DNA of 64,000 nucleotides, from the NCBI GenBank assembly GCA_012934845.2, contig WNNJ02003018.1, positions 62,001-126,000 of the forward strand, written 5' to 3'. Under the pieces are notes generated by a model. The model saw only the letters and a program-made list of their open reading frames with translations. It was not told where the DNA came from and ran no database searches. This DNA comes from Pomphorhynchus laevis (lineage: Eukaryota > Acanthocephala > Palaeacanthocephala > Echinorhynchida > Pomphorhynchidae). The position numbers and the translations under genes are program-made. Shown here piece by piece: positions 10,201 through 22,500 of the stretch (the first letter of the stretch is position 1; each line of letters begins with the position of its first letter).

Positions 10201-11157
10201 ATACTATTTTTCGCTGAGCGCGGACCGCGGATGGACATCGAAATGCAGCTCGCCAGCTGGAGTCCGATAGTCTCTCGGAGGCGTGTTTATCCTTTTTATT
10301 CTTTCATTATAATTATTCAAATTTTTTCTTTATAAATTTATTCAGTTTCATCATAGGAAATACGTCATTAGCGCGTATTTGGCTCCACTGCAATGTTTAG
10401 TCGAGGAATAGAGAGCCAAAGCCTTATAACATAGAAGTTCCTCCTGATAATATCTAATCCTTATTATGATGCATCGTCTTTTATTTGATAGTCAATTCAT
10501 AAAATTGACTTTTATTTAAAATTTCAATTTCAAATTTTAATTTGATATAATTAATTTTTCTGAAGATGCTAACAGAAGTTAGCGGAATATCAAAAATTAT
10601 TTCTTATTTCCTTTAATCCAGCTCCAATAATTATTTAAAATTTTCCTCCTTTCTTTGATCCAGCTCCAATAATTATTTATCATTAATGGATCATTATCAA
10701 CTATTTAAAAAGTTAATATAACCTTTGTCAGAAATACTTACTGAAACTATGTATTATTAATACGAAATTTTTATTTTCTACTAATTTTAAAACGAATTTG
10801 ATGACTGTTTCCCATAAATATTCTCATAATCTTTAGGGTTATCTTTGAAAAACTTGATATTAGATCGAGCAATGCCATTTGACGCAAAATAATAAATTTT
10901 ATCGTGATATATAAATATTAATTATATATAAAGTACTATATAATTATTTATTACTTATAATTATTTATCTTTATTTTTAAGTAGATTTAGTTATCTGATC
11001 TGATTGATATGTACATGATATTTTTTATATAAAAACAAAATCAACATTCATAATATGAAATTATACTTTATGAAATTACAATTTTATAATATGAAATTAC
11101 AAAATTTTATATTTTATAAAATCTTCATAATTGTTTATTATTTAAACAATTATAATT
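10201..11157. other. Unassigned sequence with a short GC-rich patch
   Basis: About 10205-10295 is noticeably GC-richer (CTGAGCGCGGACCGCGG, AGCTCGCCAGCTGGAG) than its AT-rich surroundings, and another island repeat follows at 10424. No gene, tRNA or known element is recognised. The GC-rich patch may be a SINE or the end of a transposon. Confidence 0.3.
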
Positions 11158-11945
11158 ATATTCGAGATGCGTTGTCTGTTCGATATGGTTTAACTCCCAA
11201 AGATTTGCCGGATAAGTGTCAATGTGGTCAGATATTAACAACGTCGCATGCTCTCTCGTGCAAAAGGGGCGCATTCAACTTCATCCGTCATAATCAACTT
11301 CGAGACTTTTTGGTTAAGAAGTTGAACACAGTCTGTTGGAATGTGTTTGCAGAACCATCTCTGACTCCAGTTCCTGAAAACATCAGTTTCAATATTAGTA
11401 CAACAACCAGACAAGATGATGCTCGAGCTGATATAGTAGGTAATGGACTGTTCGGTGGGAATATGGAGCGTACATTTTTTGATGTAGTCGTTTTCAACAA
11501 TCATGCTCCGTCCTATTGCGAAAAGTCAACAGATGCCACTTTCACTTTCCACGAAAATAGAAAATGTGCCAAGTACGAAGAAAGGATACATACAATAGAG
11601 CACAGCTCATTTTGTCCCCTTATTTGGGCGACTACGGGCGGAGCTGGCAAGAGTGCACAAGCATGTATTAAATCATTGGCTCTAAAAATCGCTGAACAAC
11701 AAAAAAGCGAATACGCCGTCACGATATCATCAATCAGGACATATATTAGTATGTGTCTTGCGAAAATTTGCTCTGCGACGCTTAGATGTCCACGTGTTCA
11801 GTTTCAGCGGACTTCGTATCTTCGAGCAGGACTTGTTTTATCAGAGTAATATGTTTGTGTTATGGTATTTATACCACTATTTTAAATGTATAGAGGCCCA
11901 TTTGTGGGAACCTTAATTGTACAATTAAAATTTTAATAAATTGTT
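11158..11945 (+). mobile_element. REL-3: C-terminal knuckle and endonuclease-like domain of a REL-type LINE, with 3' tail
   Basis: The open frame 11055-11849 is element-derived only from about 11158 (RDALSVRYGLTPKDLP). It shows the CQCGQ...HALSC zinc-knuckle pattern, RHNQLRDFLVKKL, then DDARADIVGNGLF and FFDVVVFNNHAPSY, which resemble the catalytic Asp strands of a PD-(D/E)XK fold, and ends with a basic helix. The RT part is missing. The tail after the stop has the hairpin CCCATTTGTGGG (11897-11908) and AATAAATT. The same C-terminus occurs at 12636, 18117, 56160 and 62616. Family placement (R2/R4/NeSL-like) is by domain order and is tentative. Confidence 0.75.
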
Positions 11946-12635
11946 ATTATTGAGAAAAAAAAATTATATTTATCTTTATTAGTATTTAGTATAAAATACC
12001 TAGACTCAGATAGCTGATCTGATTGGTTCTGCTGATATTTTATAATCCACTGGTGGACTTGGCTTTTTCGAACTATTGATATTTCTCGGACTTTATCAAA
12101 CTGTTGATACAACAATAGTTTTCTAATAATTTTCTTTATTCTTATACATTAGTCAATTCAAAAAAAAAGATTTTTATTTTTAATTCCAATTTTTATTATT
12201 TCATTAACAAATTAACTTGTTATAAATATAAATTGTATAAAATCTTATATAATTATTATATAAAATATAGTAGTTTTGATATAGTATATATATTTAGTTT
12301 TGATATATTTATACTCAGTTATCTGATCTGATTTGATTTATTTCATATAGACATCTCCAGATATTTATGTTTCTATAAACTCAGATAACTGAGCCTACGC
12401 ATTTTATACTATATATCAGATCAGATATTGAGTCTACGTATCCCAACTCTTTTAACGATTTTTGTTTAATTATTTTAACTCTGTATTAGAATTAATATTT
12501 TTAATTCGATTTAACATTTTATTTTAATGTTTTATTTAAAATTTAAATTCTAAATTTTAATTTGATATTAATATAAATTGTATAAAATCTTATATAATTA
12601 TTTATTATTTATTTTTTGTTTTGATTTATATTTGG
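11946..12635. other. AT-rich stretch, no gene seen
   Basis: Apart from copies of the island repeats, including ACTCAGATAACTGAG-like palindromic versions near 12377, nothing coding is recognised here. Confidence 0.45.
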
Positions 12636-13010
12636 CCTATACTGGTTTATTTGGTATCCCGACAGAGTGGACGTTCTTTGACGTCTCAATTTTCAACATC
12701 CACGCTCCGTCAAATGCCTCACGCAGCCCAGAGAGCACATTTGTGTATCACGAGAACAGAAAGCGTGCGAAGTATGTAGAGCGTGTAAACACATTCGAAC
12801 GAGCTGGATTTGCTCCCTTGATAATTTCCTCTCCTGAAGGTACTGGAGTTGAAATGAGTGCAGTGCTGAAGCGGATAGCAGCATCGGCTACCGCTAGATG
12901 GAATCGCTCATACGCGGAAAACATAGCGAAGTTACGTCGCCAAATATGAGTCTCCCTCGCAAAAATGTGCTCTCTGGCGTTCCGCATACCACGATCAACA
13001 CAAATTAAAT
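12636..13010 (+). mobile_element. REL-4: short C-terminal fragment of a REL-type LINE
   Basis: The fragment starts within the endonuclease-like domain (TGLFGIPTEWTFFDVSIFN) and keeps YHENRKRAKYVERVNTFERA and FAPLIISSPEG before a stop at 12949. Homology continues to about 13005 (SLAKMCSLAFRIPRS). It joins an island repeat on the right. It is clearly the same family as REL-3 but not a duplicate of it. Confidence 0.7.
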
Positions 13011-13389
13011 CAGCTAACTGAGTCTACGTATTGTTATATAATTATAAAATAAACAAAACATAATAATGCTAAATCAAAATTTTAATAATTAAATAATAAA
13101 ATTAATAATTGTTTTTAGATTTTCTATAATTTAAATCAAGTTAAAAAATAAAAATAAAAAATAAAATTTAAAATAAACGTCATTTTTATGAATTGACTAA
13201 TAAATAACAGACGTTGTATCAGAATAAGAATTAGAGGTCATCAGGAGGAACTGCTATGCTATCAGGTTTCGGCCCCTAACTCCTCTACCCAACATAGCAG
13301 CGGGGTCCAAATACATGCTAATGATGTATTTCCTCTGATAAAACTATCTAGTATCTTATTCTAATACAAAGTATATTATTTATTATCCA

Positions 13390-16133
13390 TCCATAAAATC
13401 TAAATCATGCCTCAAGGTGGTGAGTACGGAGGAGGCATTTGAATGCAATAAAGGAGGGAGCGCGGTGGAGTTCCAGCCGAGTGGGGCGGCGACTAGGAAG
13501 GATCGGAGATCGTAGTTTTTGGAGTAATTCGGAACGTGGAGTAAGAGGGTATGACGGGAACGAACGATAGCGTTATAGGGCGAGTGTCGTCTAAGAAAGG
13601 AAGGTTGATGAACGATAGGGAGCCACAGCGATGAGACAAAAAGTTACAAGAAGGTGGAGTTTGATGCGGATGTAGATGGTGGGCCAGGAGAGTTGGGCAA
13701 GATATGTGGATGTGTGGTCAAAGCGACGGAGACGAAAGAGCACTCGAACGACCGAGTTGATTATTCGTTGTAAGGGTAGGATGATGGATTCTGGAGAATT
13801 TGCGAAAAGGCCAAGGCAGTAATTGATTTTAGGAAAAAGAAGCGATGAAAGAAGAGACATACAAGAACGGAAGTCGATAAGGGGGCGGATATGGCGGATG
13901 TCACGGAGAATTAAGTTAGACGAGCGGACCTTGTTACGGACAAAGGATTTAAGGGAAAGGTGATCATCGAAATGGAAGACTAATAAAGTGAGATTGTACT
14001 ATGGGGATGTTTGATTAGGCAAAAGATACAGTGGGAGGAAATATGTTTGGTTTACTAGCGAGGATTCACATTATTTTGGACTTGTCAGGGTTTAGAACGA
14101 GATAGAGATTGGAGAGACGTTTGTAGATAGAAGACAGTTGGAGGCAGAAATGCCGATATCGTGTATGCAATGTGCGGGTGCATGAGCATATATGAGGATG
14201 TCATCGGCGTATTGCATGACGTCAAAGGAGAAAGGTTCGATAAACAGATAGAGATCGCCAAGCAGAAAATAGAAGAGTAGGGGACCTAGGACTGAACCTT
14301 GTGGGACCCCGCAAAAATAGGGATGGGAGGGGAGGATGATGAATTAGAACAGACGCGAAAGGAACGGTCGGATAGATATGAGGCAAACCATCCTACGGAG
14401 GAGGAATAAAATCCATAATCATAACGAAGGCGAGAAAGAAGGAGGAGTGGTCGACAATGTCGAAGGCGGAGGAAAGGTCGAGGGAGATGAGAACACTATA
14501 TAGAGCCTTGTCTCGAGAAATGAGTAAGTCGTTGTATACTTTTATGCATGCGATTTCTGTCGAGTGATTAGATCGCAAAGCGGATTGGAAAGTAGGGTAC
14601 AGATTGGATGAGGAGAGATAAGCGTTGATTTGTATTAAGATGAGGCGTTCTAAGAGCTTAGAAAGAGTGGGGAGTAGTGAAATGGGGCGATAACTAGAAG
14701 GAAGGAAGTGGTCGGGCGATTGTTTCTTAAGGACCGGACGAACGATTGCGGATTTCCAGTGTGAAGGGAAGATACGGCAGCGTATGGACGAGTTAAACAA
14801 GTTTGTGAGAAAAGGGGATATCGATGAGCATATGGATTTAAGTATGTGGTTAGGCAGGGGATCGGCAGGTGAGGTTTTGCTAGGCAAGAACAAGAGGACA
14901 AATGAGACTTCGGTAGGTGAGACAGGGAGAATATAGACGAGTTCCAGAAGTATGAGGCTAGTCGGGGCAGAGTGGGATAGGATGGAGACCGGGGTGTGAG
15001 AGAGCAACGTGGATACTTTGGTCTGGAGAAATGACGAATAATCATGGGGATTGATGTTGCACGGCGAAGAGGAGCGAGCAAGAATTGAGTTAAAAGTATG
15101 CCAGAGAGTCTTAGAGTTGAATGAAGTAATGATTTTACTTGCACACCGTCGCTTGCACCATGGGGCATGGGGCAAGCGATGGTGTGCGTGAGGCTTGATT
15201 AGCAAGAGAAGATCGAGATGTGAGTTCAGAGTCGAAAAAAGGCGAGATCGTGAGGAGAGGAATATGTTATTGTTGGATAGTATAGAGACGATTTGAGTAA
15301 GGCAGAGCGGTGAAGGGAGAGGTCAAGATTTCTCCATGGGCGACGTTGGATTGTAGGTGTGTGAGGAGGTGTGGTTGTGAGTGAGTTCAAGTGTGACGAG
15401 AAAGTGATTGGATAGACCAGGATCGAAAATGCACAGTAATGTGTAGGCAGCAAAATGATCGTGGACGGCGATGATGTCGAGTGCCCTACCAAGGATTAGT
15501 GTGGGGGCAGTGGAGATGGGTTTGTAGTTTTAGTTGGATAGAATGTTGATGAACTGGATGGACTCGGTGCAAGAGAGGCGGTCGTGGCGGATGTTGAAGT
15601 CGCCAAGAACGATTGAAGGGATGAAGGCAAAGAACAGTGGGACTGAAGGTCAGCGAGTTCGGTAAATTATATGTATGTATGAGCAGATGAACAAGTACGT
15701 AATACAATGATGAGATCTAGAGTGATCGGGTTAGACGAACGACAAGTGAGTAGTTCAAAAGAGCAAGAACTGAAAGGGGAAGTGATTTTGTGAATAGACA
15801 CGGGGTGACGGTCGAATTTTACAATGCTGCCATGATTAGAGAATTTAAAAGGGGATTTGCTGAGGGGGCGAGCGGATTTGACTAGTGAGCAACCGGCAGA
15901 GAGCAAACGGCGGATGGAGAGGTCGTCAGAATCGGAGTGCCAGGATTTGGTGAGGCAGAAGAGATCGATGGGTTGTTTGCTGAATAGGTTGAGGATGAGA
16001 TCGGATTTATTGAGAATTTATCTAGTGTTGAGGAAGCCGAGGCGCAAACTGTATGTTGTGGGGATAGGGGCTAGTGGAGAAAGCACATAGTGAAGATGGA
16101 ACGCCATCGAATTTTTGTGCGAGTGTGGACATC
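13390..16133 (-). mobile_element. LINE-B copy 1, minus strand, broken and internally deleted
   Basis: Read on the minus strand, this copy runs from the end of ORF1 (16133) through the endonuclease (LFCLTKSWHSDSDDLS, SNHGSIVKFDRHPVS) and RT (YRPISLLPTLSKLLERLI, LISLDLSSAFDIVDHSS) to the C-terminus (FPKINYCLGLFANSPESI) at about 13390. About 70 codons between endonuclease and RT are missing near 15140-15190, compared with 34350-35087. Many frame breaks make it inactive. It lacks the last part of the 3' untranslated region. Confidence 0.85.
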
Positions 16134-16330
16134 CACTACTCTACTTATTGGTTCTGCAGCAGAAGTCGAAGACCGTCTGTGGTCCAATATATACGCAATT
16201 GTTACAGTCGGGTGCACGCCAATTCGCGCTAGGAACTTCTGCCTTCGCCCATCTGCAACAATTGCACTTTGCTAAAGGGCCATTGCATCCGCAACAAAGC
16301 GTGTGATTCGACGGCTTTCTTCGGGGGCAT
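16134..16330 (-). other. Cysteine-rich zinc-finger-like remnant
   Basis: One minus-strand frame reads HTLCCGCNGPLAKCNCC, then a gap and CNNC, then FDFCC. This spacing resembles the cysteine clusters near the N-terminus of some retrotransposon proteins. The frame is under 70 codons and ends at the LINE-B border. It could be the N-terminal part of another element; no function can be assigned. Confidence 0.35.
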
Positions 16331-16590
16331 GTTCGAAGGCCTTTCGAATGGTCATATTAGAGCCCTTTTATCCTGGGATGAATCGTAATGGACGTTGCGG
16401 TGTAGATAAGTTTGTAATTAGATGTATAGATTATTAATAGATCAGCGGAACCATCCGGGATGGATGCGAAGATTTGGCGCGATTTACTTACACAGCACGG
16501 TAATGAGTCAAAACAACTAGCTGAGAAAGTGTCAGATTTCGCAATATGCATCGCAACAACACAAATGATATTCACCTTGAAGCTTTTAAA
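16331..16590. other. Gap between LINE-B and REL-2
   Basis: No gene or named repeat is recognised here. It may hold decayed upstream sequence of REL-2. Confidence 0.3.
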
Positions 16591-18560
16591 GTATGCATGC
16601 TGATACGATTGGATAAGTGTCTAGGTATTCGCCCCATTGGAATCAACTATGTGCTGGGCAACGATGCGGAATAAAATCGGCAATTCATTCGATTAAAAGA
16701 GAATTTGAAAAGTCGAATGATAAGTGTATTATACTACTAGATGCCCAAAACGCATTTAATTGTGTAAACATACATACAGTTCTACAAAGCATGAACAAAA
16801 TATGTCCGTCAATGACGATTATACTAAGTAATTGTTATGCATCACCTATATCCATGGCAATAAAGAAAGAATTGTTACGCTCAGAGGAAGGATTTACGCA
16901 GGGCGACCCCCTCGCGATGGCTGCATACGCAGCTGCCTCACTTCCGCTCATCAGAGAGTTTGAAAATAGAATTCCCGAGATAATGCATCAGTGGTACGCC
17001 GACGATTGCACATGCGTTGGATCCTACGAAAATTTGGTTTCCCTGTGGAATACCCTGCGAGGAATAACTCATGGTTTTAGATATTACATCAATCCATCGA
17101 AATGCACTCTCCTCATTCACCCAACAAATAGACATAAAGAAGCAATATTCTTTAGGCAAAATAAAGTTCAAGTTGTGGCAAGATGGGTGAATATACTCGG
17201 TAGCTTCATAGTTCAATCAGACTACATCGAAGAAATGGTTAAGAAGACTGCAGATGATTGGATACAAGAAATCAAATTATTAACAGATATAGCTGTCATA
17301 GATAGCTACTCAGCTTTCATACTGTTCATCAAGAGTCTACAGTTCAGATGGGTACACCTAAAAAGAACAACTCCAATTGATTCGCAATGGCTAGAAGAAT
17401 TAAATTCGACAATGTTTAGAGACTATTGCCACAGATAATCGGACAAAGTAATTTACACTCGAAATGGGATATAATTGTTCAGCTACCAATTAAACTAGGG
17501 GCTTGAAATAAATAAATCTAGCTCAAATACGTCACAAGAATACACATTTTCATTACGAATGTGTGCACCTATGAACGAGCTCGATTGCTCACAATGGGAA
17601 ATTAGTCAATCCAAAATTGCCCTGCAAATAAAGGAAGAAAAACAATTGCGATACAAAGAAATGCAAATGCAGGTATTCGACGAACTAACAAGAATAGAAA
17701 AAAAGAATATAAAACATATAACTAATAATTATGGAACCTCGTTATGGATCGGCACTTTTCCTGTCACACAAACTGGCCGCTACTTATCGAAGCAACAATT
17801 TCAAGACTCGATATCAGCAAGATATGGATAGGAACCACTTAACACCCCATCCAAATGTATTTGTGGACAGAACTTCAACATTGCACACGCACTATCATGT
17901 CAAGTTGGTGGAATACCTTTCATACCACATAACACAATAAGAGACAAGATCGCGTTAGCACTTCGTGATGTGTGTGCCAATGTTGTTATTGAGCCGTTAC
18001 GCCTACCAGTTCCAGATTTAATGCTATTTGATAACATCAGTACAACCACAGAGAGGTCGGCTCGACTAGACATAGCATACAATAATCTATGCAGAACAAC
18101 GATGGAACGGTAATTCATGGACGTTTGTGTTTATAACCCGCCTGCTTCATCGTATTCCCAACGGATGAACGATTCGCATAATTATAATGAGAATAGAAAA
18201 GGAGCCAAGTATGTTGAACGAGTAGCAAAAATTGAGTGCTCCGGATTTCACCCTTTCACGTTTTCTGCGCTCGGAAACATAGGTCCTAATGCAGACAGAG
18301 TATTACGACAGATCGCACGCCAACAGGCAGTTAAACACAATACACCCTATCATGAATGTATCACTTACCTTAGAAGCAGCATCTCATTCATCCTTGCAAA
18401 ATGTGTATCGTTGGCAATTCGACGAGCATCCGTAAGAAACCTCAACCATCAAGCGAATCCACTCAGTGATTCGCCAAACCTACATTAATCAAAATGTTTC
18501 GAAATAACAACTAGGTAAAGGCCTATTTGAAGAAACCTACACATTTGTAAAATTTATTCT
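16591..18560 (+). mobile_element. REL-2: RT plus REL-type LINE, broken
   Basis: The copy begins with RLDKCLGIRPIGI and, after a deletion of about 25 codons, continues at LCAGQRCGIKSAIHSI. The RT core is in one frame (about 16640-17438): DAQNAFNCVN, GFTQGDPLAMAAYAAASLPL, the YADD box in HQWYADDCTCVG, and RYYINPSKC. Later pieces give the knuckle region (about 17820-17920, CICGQ...) and the endonuclease-like end at 18117-18488 (MDVCVYNPPASSY, YNENRKGAKYVERV). At least four breaks make it inactive. A weak REL tail (AAAGGCCTATTTGAAGAAACC, then AATAAAT) lies at 18515-18560. Confidence 0.8.
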
Positions 18561-18592
18561 AATAAATATTAAATTTGTAATTATTATAAATA

Positions 18593-18826
18593 ATTATCTT
18601 ATAAATTGATTGTTCACTCATATTGGATTATTTATGAGTGGAGAGAGTGAAGAAAATATTTATTTAATCGAATTTTTAGAAGCCTACTGCTATCATTGTA
18701 AGTAGTTAGTTATCAAAGAATTTGTTAAACTAGTATTACAATGATAGTAGTAGGCTATTGAAAATTCAAGATTAAATAAATATTTTACTTCACTCTCTCC
18801 ACTAATAAATAAGATAATTATCTGTT
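18593..18826. repeat. Fold-back (MITE-like) element of about 230 bp
   Basis: The outer ends read AATTATCTTAT and its complement. Inner arms of about 75 bp (TGAGTGGAGAGAGTGAAG... and ...CTTCACTCTCTCCACT) are near-perfect inverted copies around a spacer of about 40 bp. The left arm has about 25 extra bases after its first 11. There is no coding capacity. The form fits a miniature inverted-repeat element or an inverted duplication; the target duplication is unclear in the AT-rich flanks. Confidence 0.65.
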
Positions 18827-19535
18827 TTTATAGTTTTATGTTTTTATATTATGTTTTTATTTTGTATTAATTTACAAAATTATTATTTTAAATTTAATAA
18901 ATCTTTATTAAATCTTTGGTGGGTAGGTGTAGTATTGGATGAATCATCTCGAAAGCTTGTGAATTTGTGTAAAGGGAAATAAAAAGGGAAAATATGTATC
19001 CTGATGTTAAAGGGGAAAAATTGTTTTAAAAAGGACACTATATTTGAATACTATATTGATAATAACTGGAGATAATACTATATTGCAACAATAACTGGAG
19101 TGGAGGAAACAATTAGAAAATATACATGAAATGGAATTACTAAGGTAATCGAAAGCTATATAGGATATTTGATTTGTTCAAAGAAACAAATTGTGTTAGA
19201 ATTTGAATTAAAAAGGAATTGAAAATAAAATCATCATTAGCTGCACTTTGCATATAGACACGTTCTGCTATTCTTTTAAATTAAAAATTTTAATTTTTTA
19301 GTCAATACAGAGGACTTAAGATTTTGCACAATATTTTGAGATGATATAAAGCTGAAGAACAAAATAGTAACATTTTGTATTCACATCATCTCCTCTTTAA
19401 TAGTTTAGAAATTGAAAGAATAAAAACAGCTATATGATGTCGACAAACTAAGCGTAAAATATTGAACAACAGGCATGAAATGGAAACAATTACAAACACA
19501 TATTGAATAAAATTGCCGATTAACACACAACTCGA

Positions 19536-22500
19536 TTACGACTGTTCTTTCCACAGTTTAGAAGATTTATATTCTGTGGACTGCGCATCGTCGTTGTCGT
19601 CATTGGGGATCTACAAAACAAATAGTTTTAAAAAATAGTTCAAATAAAAACACAAAGCTTGGTTAGAAAATAACTTTCAAGTAATATTTAATTTGAATCT
19701 TTTACTTGATGAGTAAACATACGCTTTCATCATATTAAAAAAATTAAATCACAAATTAAGAGATGGGATAAAACGGTAATGTAGTACATAAACGCCAAAT
19801 TAACGAGATTGAATGTAACGGTTACGAGATTAAGTGCGAAAGTAACCAGATTGAATGCAGAATTAACGAGATTGAATGGTTACGATATTAAATGGAAAAA
19901 TAACACAATATTGAATGCAAAATTTACGAATGTAAAAATGATAAGATCCCTTTTACATTTTAAATCTGACGAAATTGAATGTACAAGTGACTAGATTGAA
20001 CGAAAGAAGTAAGGATTGGATCCAAAAAGATTACAATATTAAATTGCAACATTGACGAAATTAAGTTAAAAAATAACAAGATTAAAAAAATGACGAGATT
20101 CAAAGTGAAATCAGCGAGATTGCAACAATTAAGAGATCGCGCACAAAGTACCAAAATTGAATACACCATTAACTAGATCGCATACAAATAGAAGAGATTA
20201 AAATAAAAACAAACAAATTAGATCAAAGTTTGTATATTTTGTTGTTTCCATTTAAATATCATACGCGAAAATTATATAATTTTCTCGGATTTTATATAAA
20301 AAATTTCCATTTTATAGAAATACCGTATTTCGTAATAAATTTACTCAGCACATCCTTATATATAGAAGAAATACTAACTTTTAATAATAAATAAAAATTT
20401 CCTCAATTGTCATTGCAATTAAAGAAATAATTATTATTTAATAACTATTTAAACAATAATTAAATAATATTAATAATTAATTTAATTTATTAATAATATT
20501 AATGTTTATAATATTTAATTTTTTTATTTTTTTATCTAATAATTATTTAAATAATAATTTAGATCAAGATAATTCAATTACTTTGGAAACGTAAACTGTC
20601 ATGACGCAACTGGTTATTCAAAAAGTAAGCGAAATACAAAAGTCTTTATCCTACAGACTAATTTAAAAAAGATATAAACTTGAAAAATAATTAATACAAG
20701 CGTATTTTTTAGTTAAAGTCCCAGAATACAAAGAAATCGTTTAAGTGCAGACAATCACTATTTAAGAACATTAGAATCATACTAAAAATGATAAGTTCAA
20801 AGAATTCGTTCAATTTTTAAAAACGGACGGACATGTTTCAAAAACTCTGGAACCGAGTCTAAAGAACTGGCATCATAAGTATGAAATTTTGAAGCGGGAC
20901 TTGCTTTAGAACATAAATGAGTCATACCTAGACGCTTCCGATGTGCTATTGATCTTGCCTTACATTTCCCTGGAGTAAAACCTAACTGCGTTAGAAAAGC
21001 ACTTCGTTGCATAGTTGGTAGTTAACATTGTCTTCGTATCTAAGTGATTAAAGTAGCAGATAAATTTCAATTTTGTGGAGTGCAATTAAACGGAATAAAA
21101 TTTGATATTCCTTCAATAAGAAATGATTATGATACGATTAATAAAAATTGTACTAAGGATTGATGCAAAAAATTCTTTCAACGTGTTGTTTCCTATACAA
21201 CATAAAAATGATATGTCCTGCATTGTAAGTGGCTCTGAACAATTGTTATTCCATTCATATCTAACATAACTAGCCTTGGTATATCGATCCATATTGTATA
21301 AAGAATGATTTACTCAAAGAAATCAATTGTCGATGTTAGCTTTTTCGGCCGCATAAATACCCTAACGCTAGCCTAAGAGAGAAAATGCCCAATGCTGCGC
21401 ATTATTGATACGACTATGCAAATTGTGTCGATAAGTAAATACGATGATTTCTTTAGGTTATGGACAAAAATAACGGATATATCTCACGAATACAGATATT
21501 GCGTAAATCCATCTAAATGCTCAATTCTCGGCAAGCAGAAATCCATATGAAAAATATTTAACGGAAAAAGGTGTTCGTGTAGTTCAGGCAAAAATTTTGG
21601 GCAATTTTATAGTTGATTGCGAGTATATCGAACGACATACAAAACTATCAATTGAGTCATGGAAAACTGGATTGTAAACACTCAGGAAAGTCGCCAATAC
21701 TCAATCGAGTAATGCCTCGAAGACTAGATAAATGAAGCATTTACTATTTTGGACAGTTTGAAAGTTGATTTTCATCTTAAGAATTATTTAAAAAATGAAA
21801 AAAGGCTGCATCAGGGCAGTCTGTGCAACTAACGACTTATCCGATGGTGTGAAAACGACAACAAAATGGATTTACTTAGAATCCTTTTCAAGAATGACTT
21901 TGAACTTATTATTTATAAATAATAATTTGATAATTAAATTATTAATTGTAAAATTGATCTTTTTAGTTTTTATTTTACAAAGCATAACATTATTTTTATA
22001 ATAAATGGATTACCCGCAAATGGGTTCAGTCGTAAAGGGCTAATAGTGTATCTACAGAATTAGTTTGGACATTTAAAGCCGAAAGTAAAGCGTGGAGCAA
22101 GCAAGCACTAAGATATCGAACGAGCCAAAGTCAAACTCATGTTCGCTCGTATATTGAATACGGTTGATGCATAATCCGTACCGTTTATCATTGTTAGTTT
22201 CTTTACTATCTTGTTATGAGGGCATAATCACACATACTAACCAATTCTCAAGAAGTTGAGAAATTTATTGGAATTAATTTCGACTGCTCAATGTCGTGTT
22301 TTCAACGTGTTTATTCGTTAATGAAGGCGAGTTGTTTGTGTAAGAATATGCGAAGCAATTATGTGTAGCTATGCCAAAATAGAACCGCTCGCTATCTTCA
22401 GCTAGCAATCCATGACAGACGACATCCATTTGGAATATTAATAATAATATTTGTAATTGTCAGCAATTTTCGCGGCTACATACTATATCCGCAAAGCTAC

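Larger units (their letters stand above)
9400..13340. repeat. Island of two interspersed AT-rich repeat families
   Basis: One family reads roughly GATAACATAGAAGTTCATCC, then CTAATC, CTTATT, TAGTCAATTCATAAAA and TTTTTATTTTAAATTTC. It appears at about 9406-9530, 9605-9700 and 10424-10545, in part at 12130-12200, and reversed at 13155-13275. The second carries ACTCAGTTATCTGATCTGATT and occurs near 9782, 10988, 12003 and 12313, and reversed near 12377 and 13010. REL fragments are embedded between them. Neither family shows coding capacity; they could be a nonautonomous element or a broken-up satellite. Confidence 0.55.

Noticed and set aside
19809-19994. 61-codon open frame with a heptad-like VTRLNAE repeat
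   Set aside because: It is the minisatellite of period 21 read in frame; the pattern decays outside a few units and lies in an intron of the opposite strand gene.
19785-20215. Possible CRISPR-like array
   Set aside because: Repeats drift, have no unique spacers of constant length, and the context is eukaryotic.
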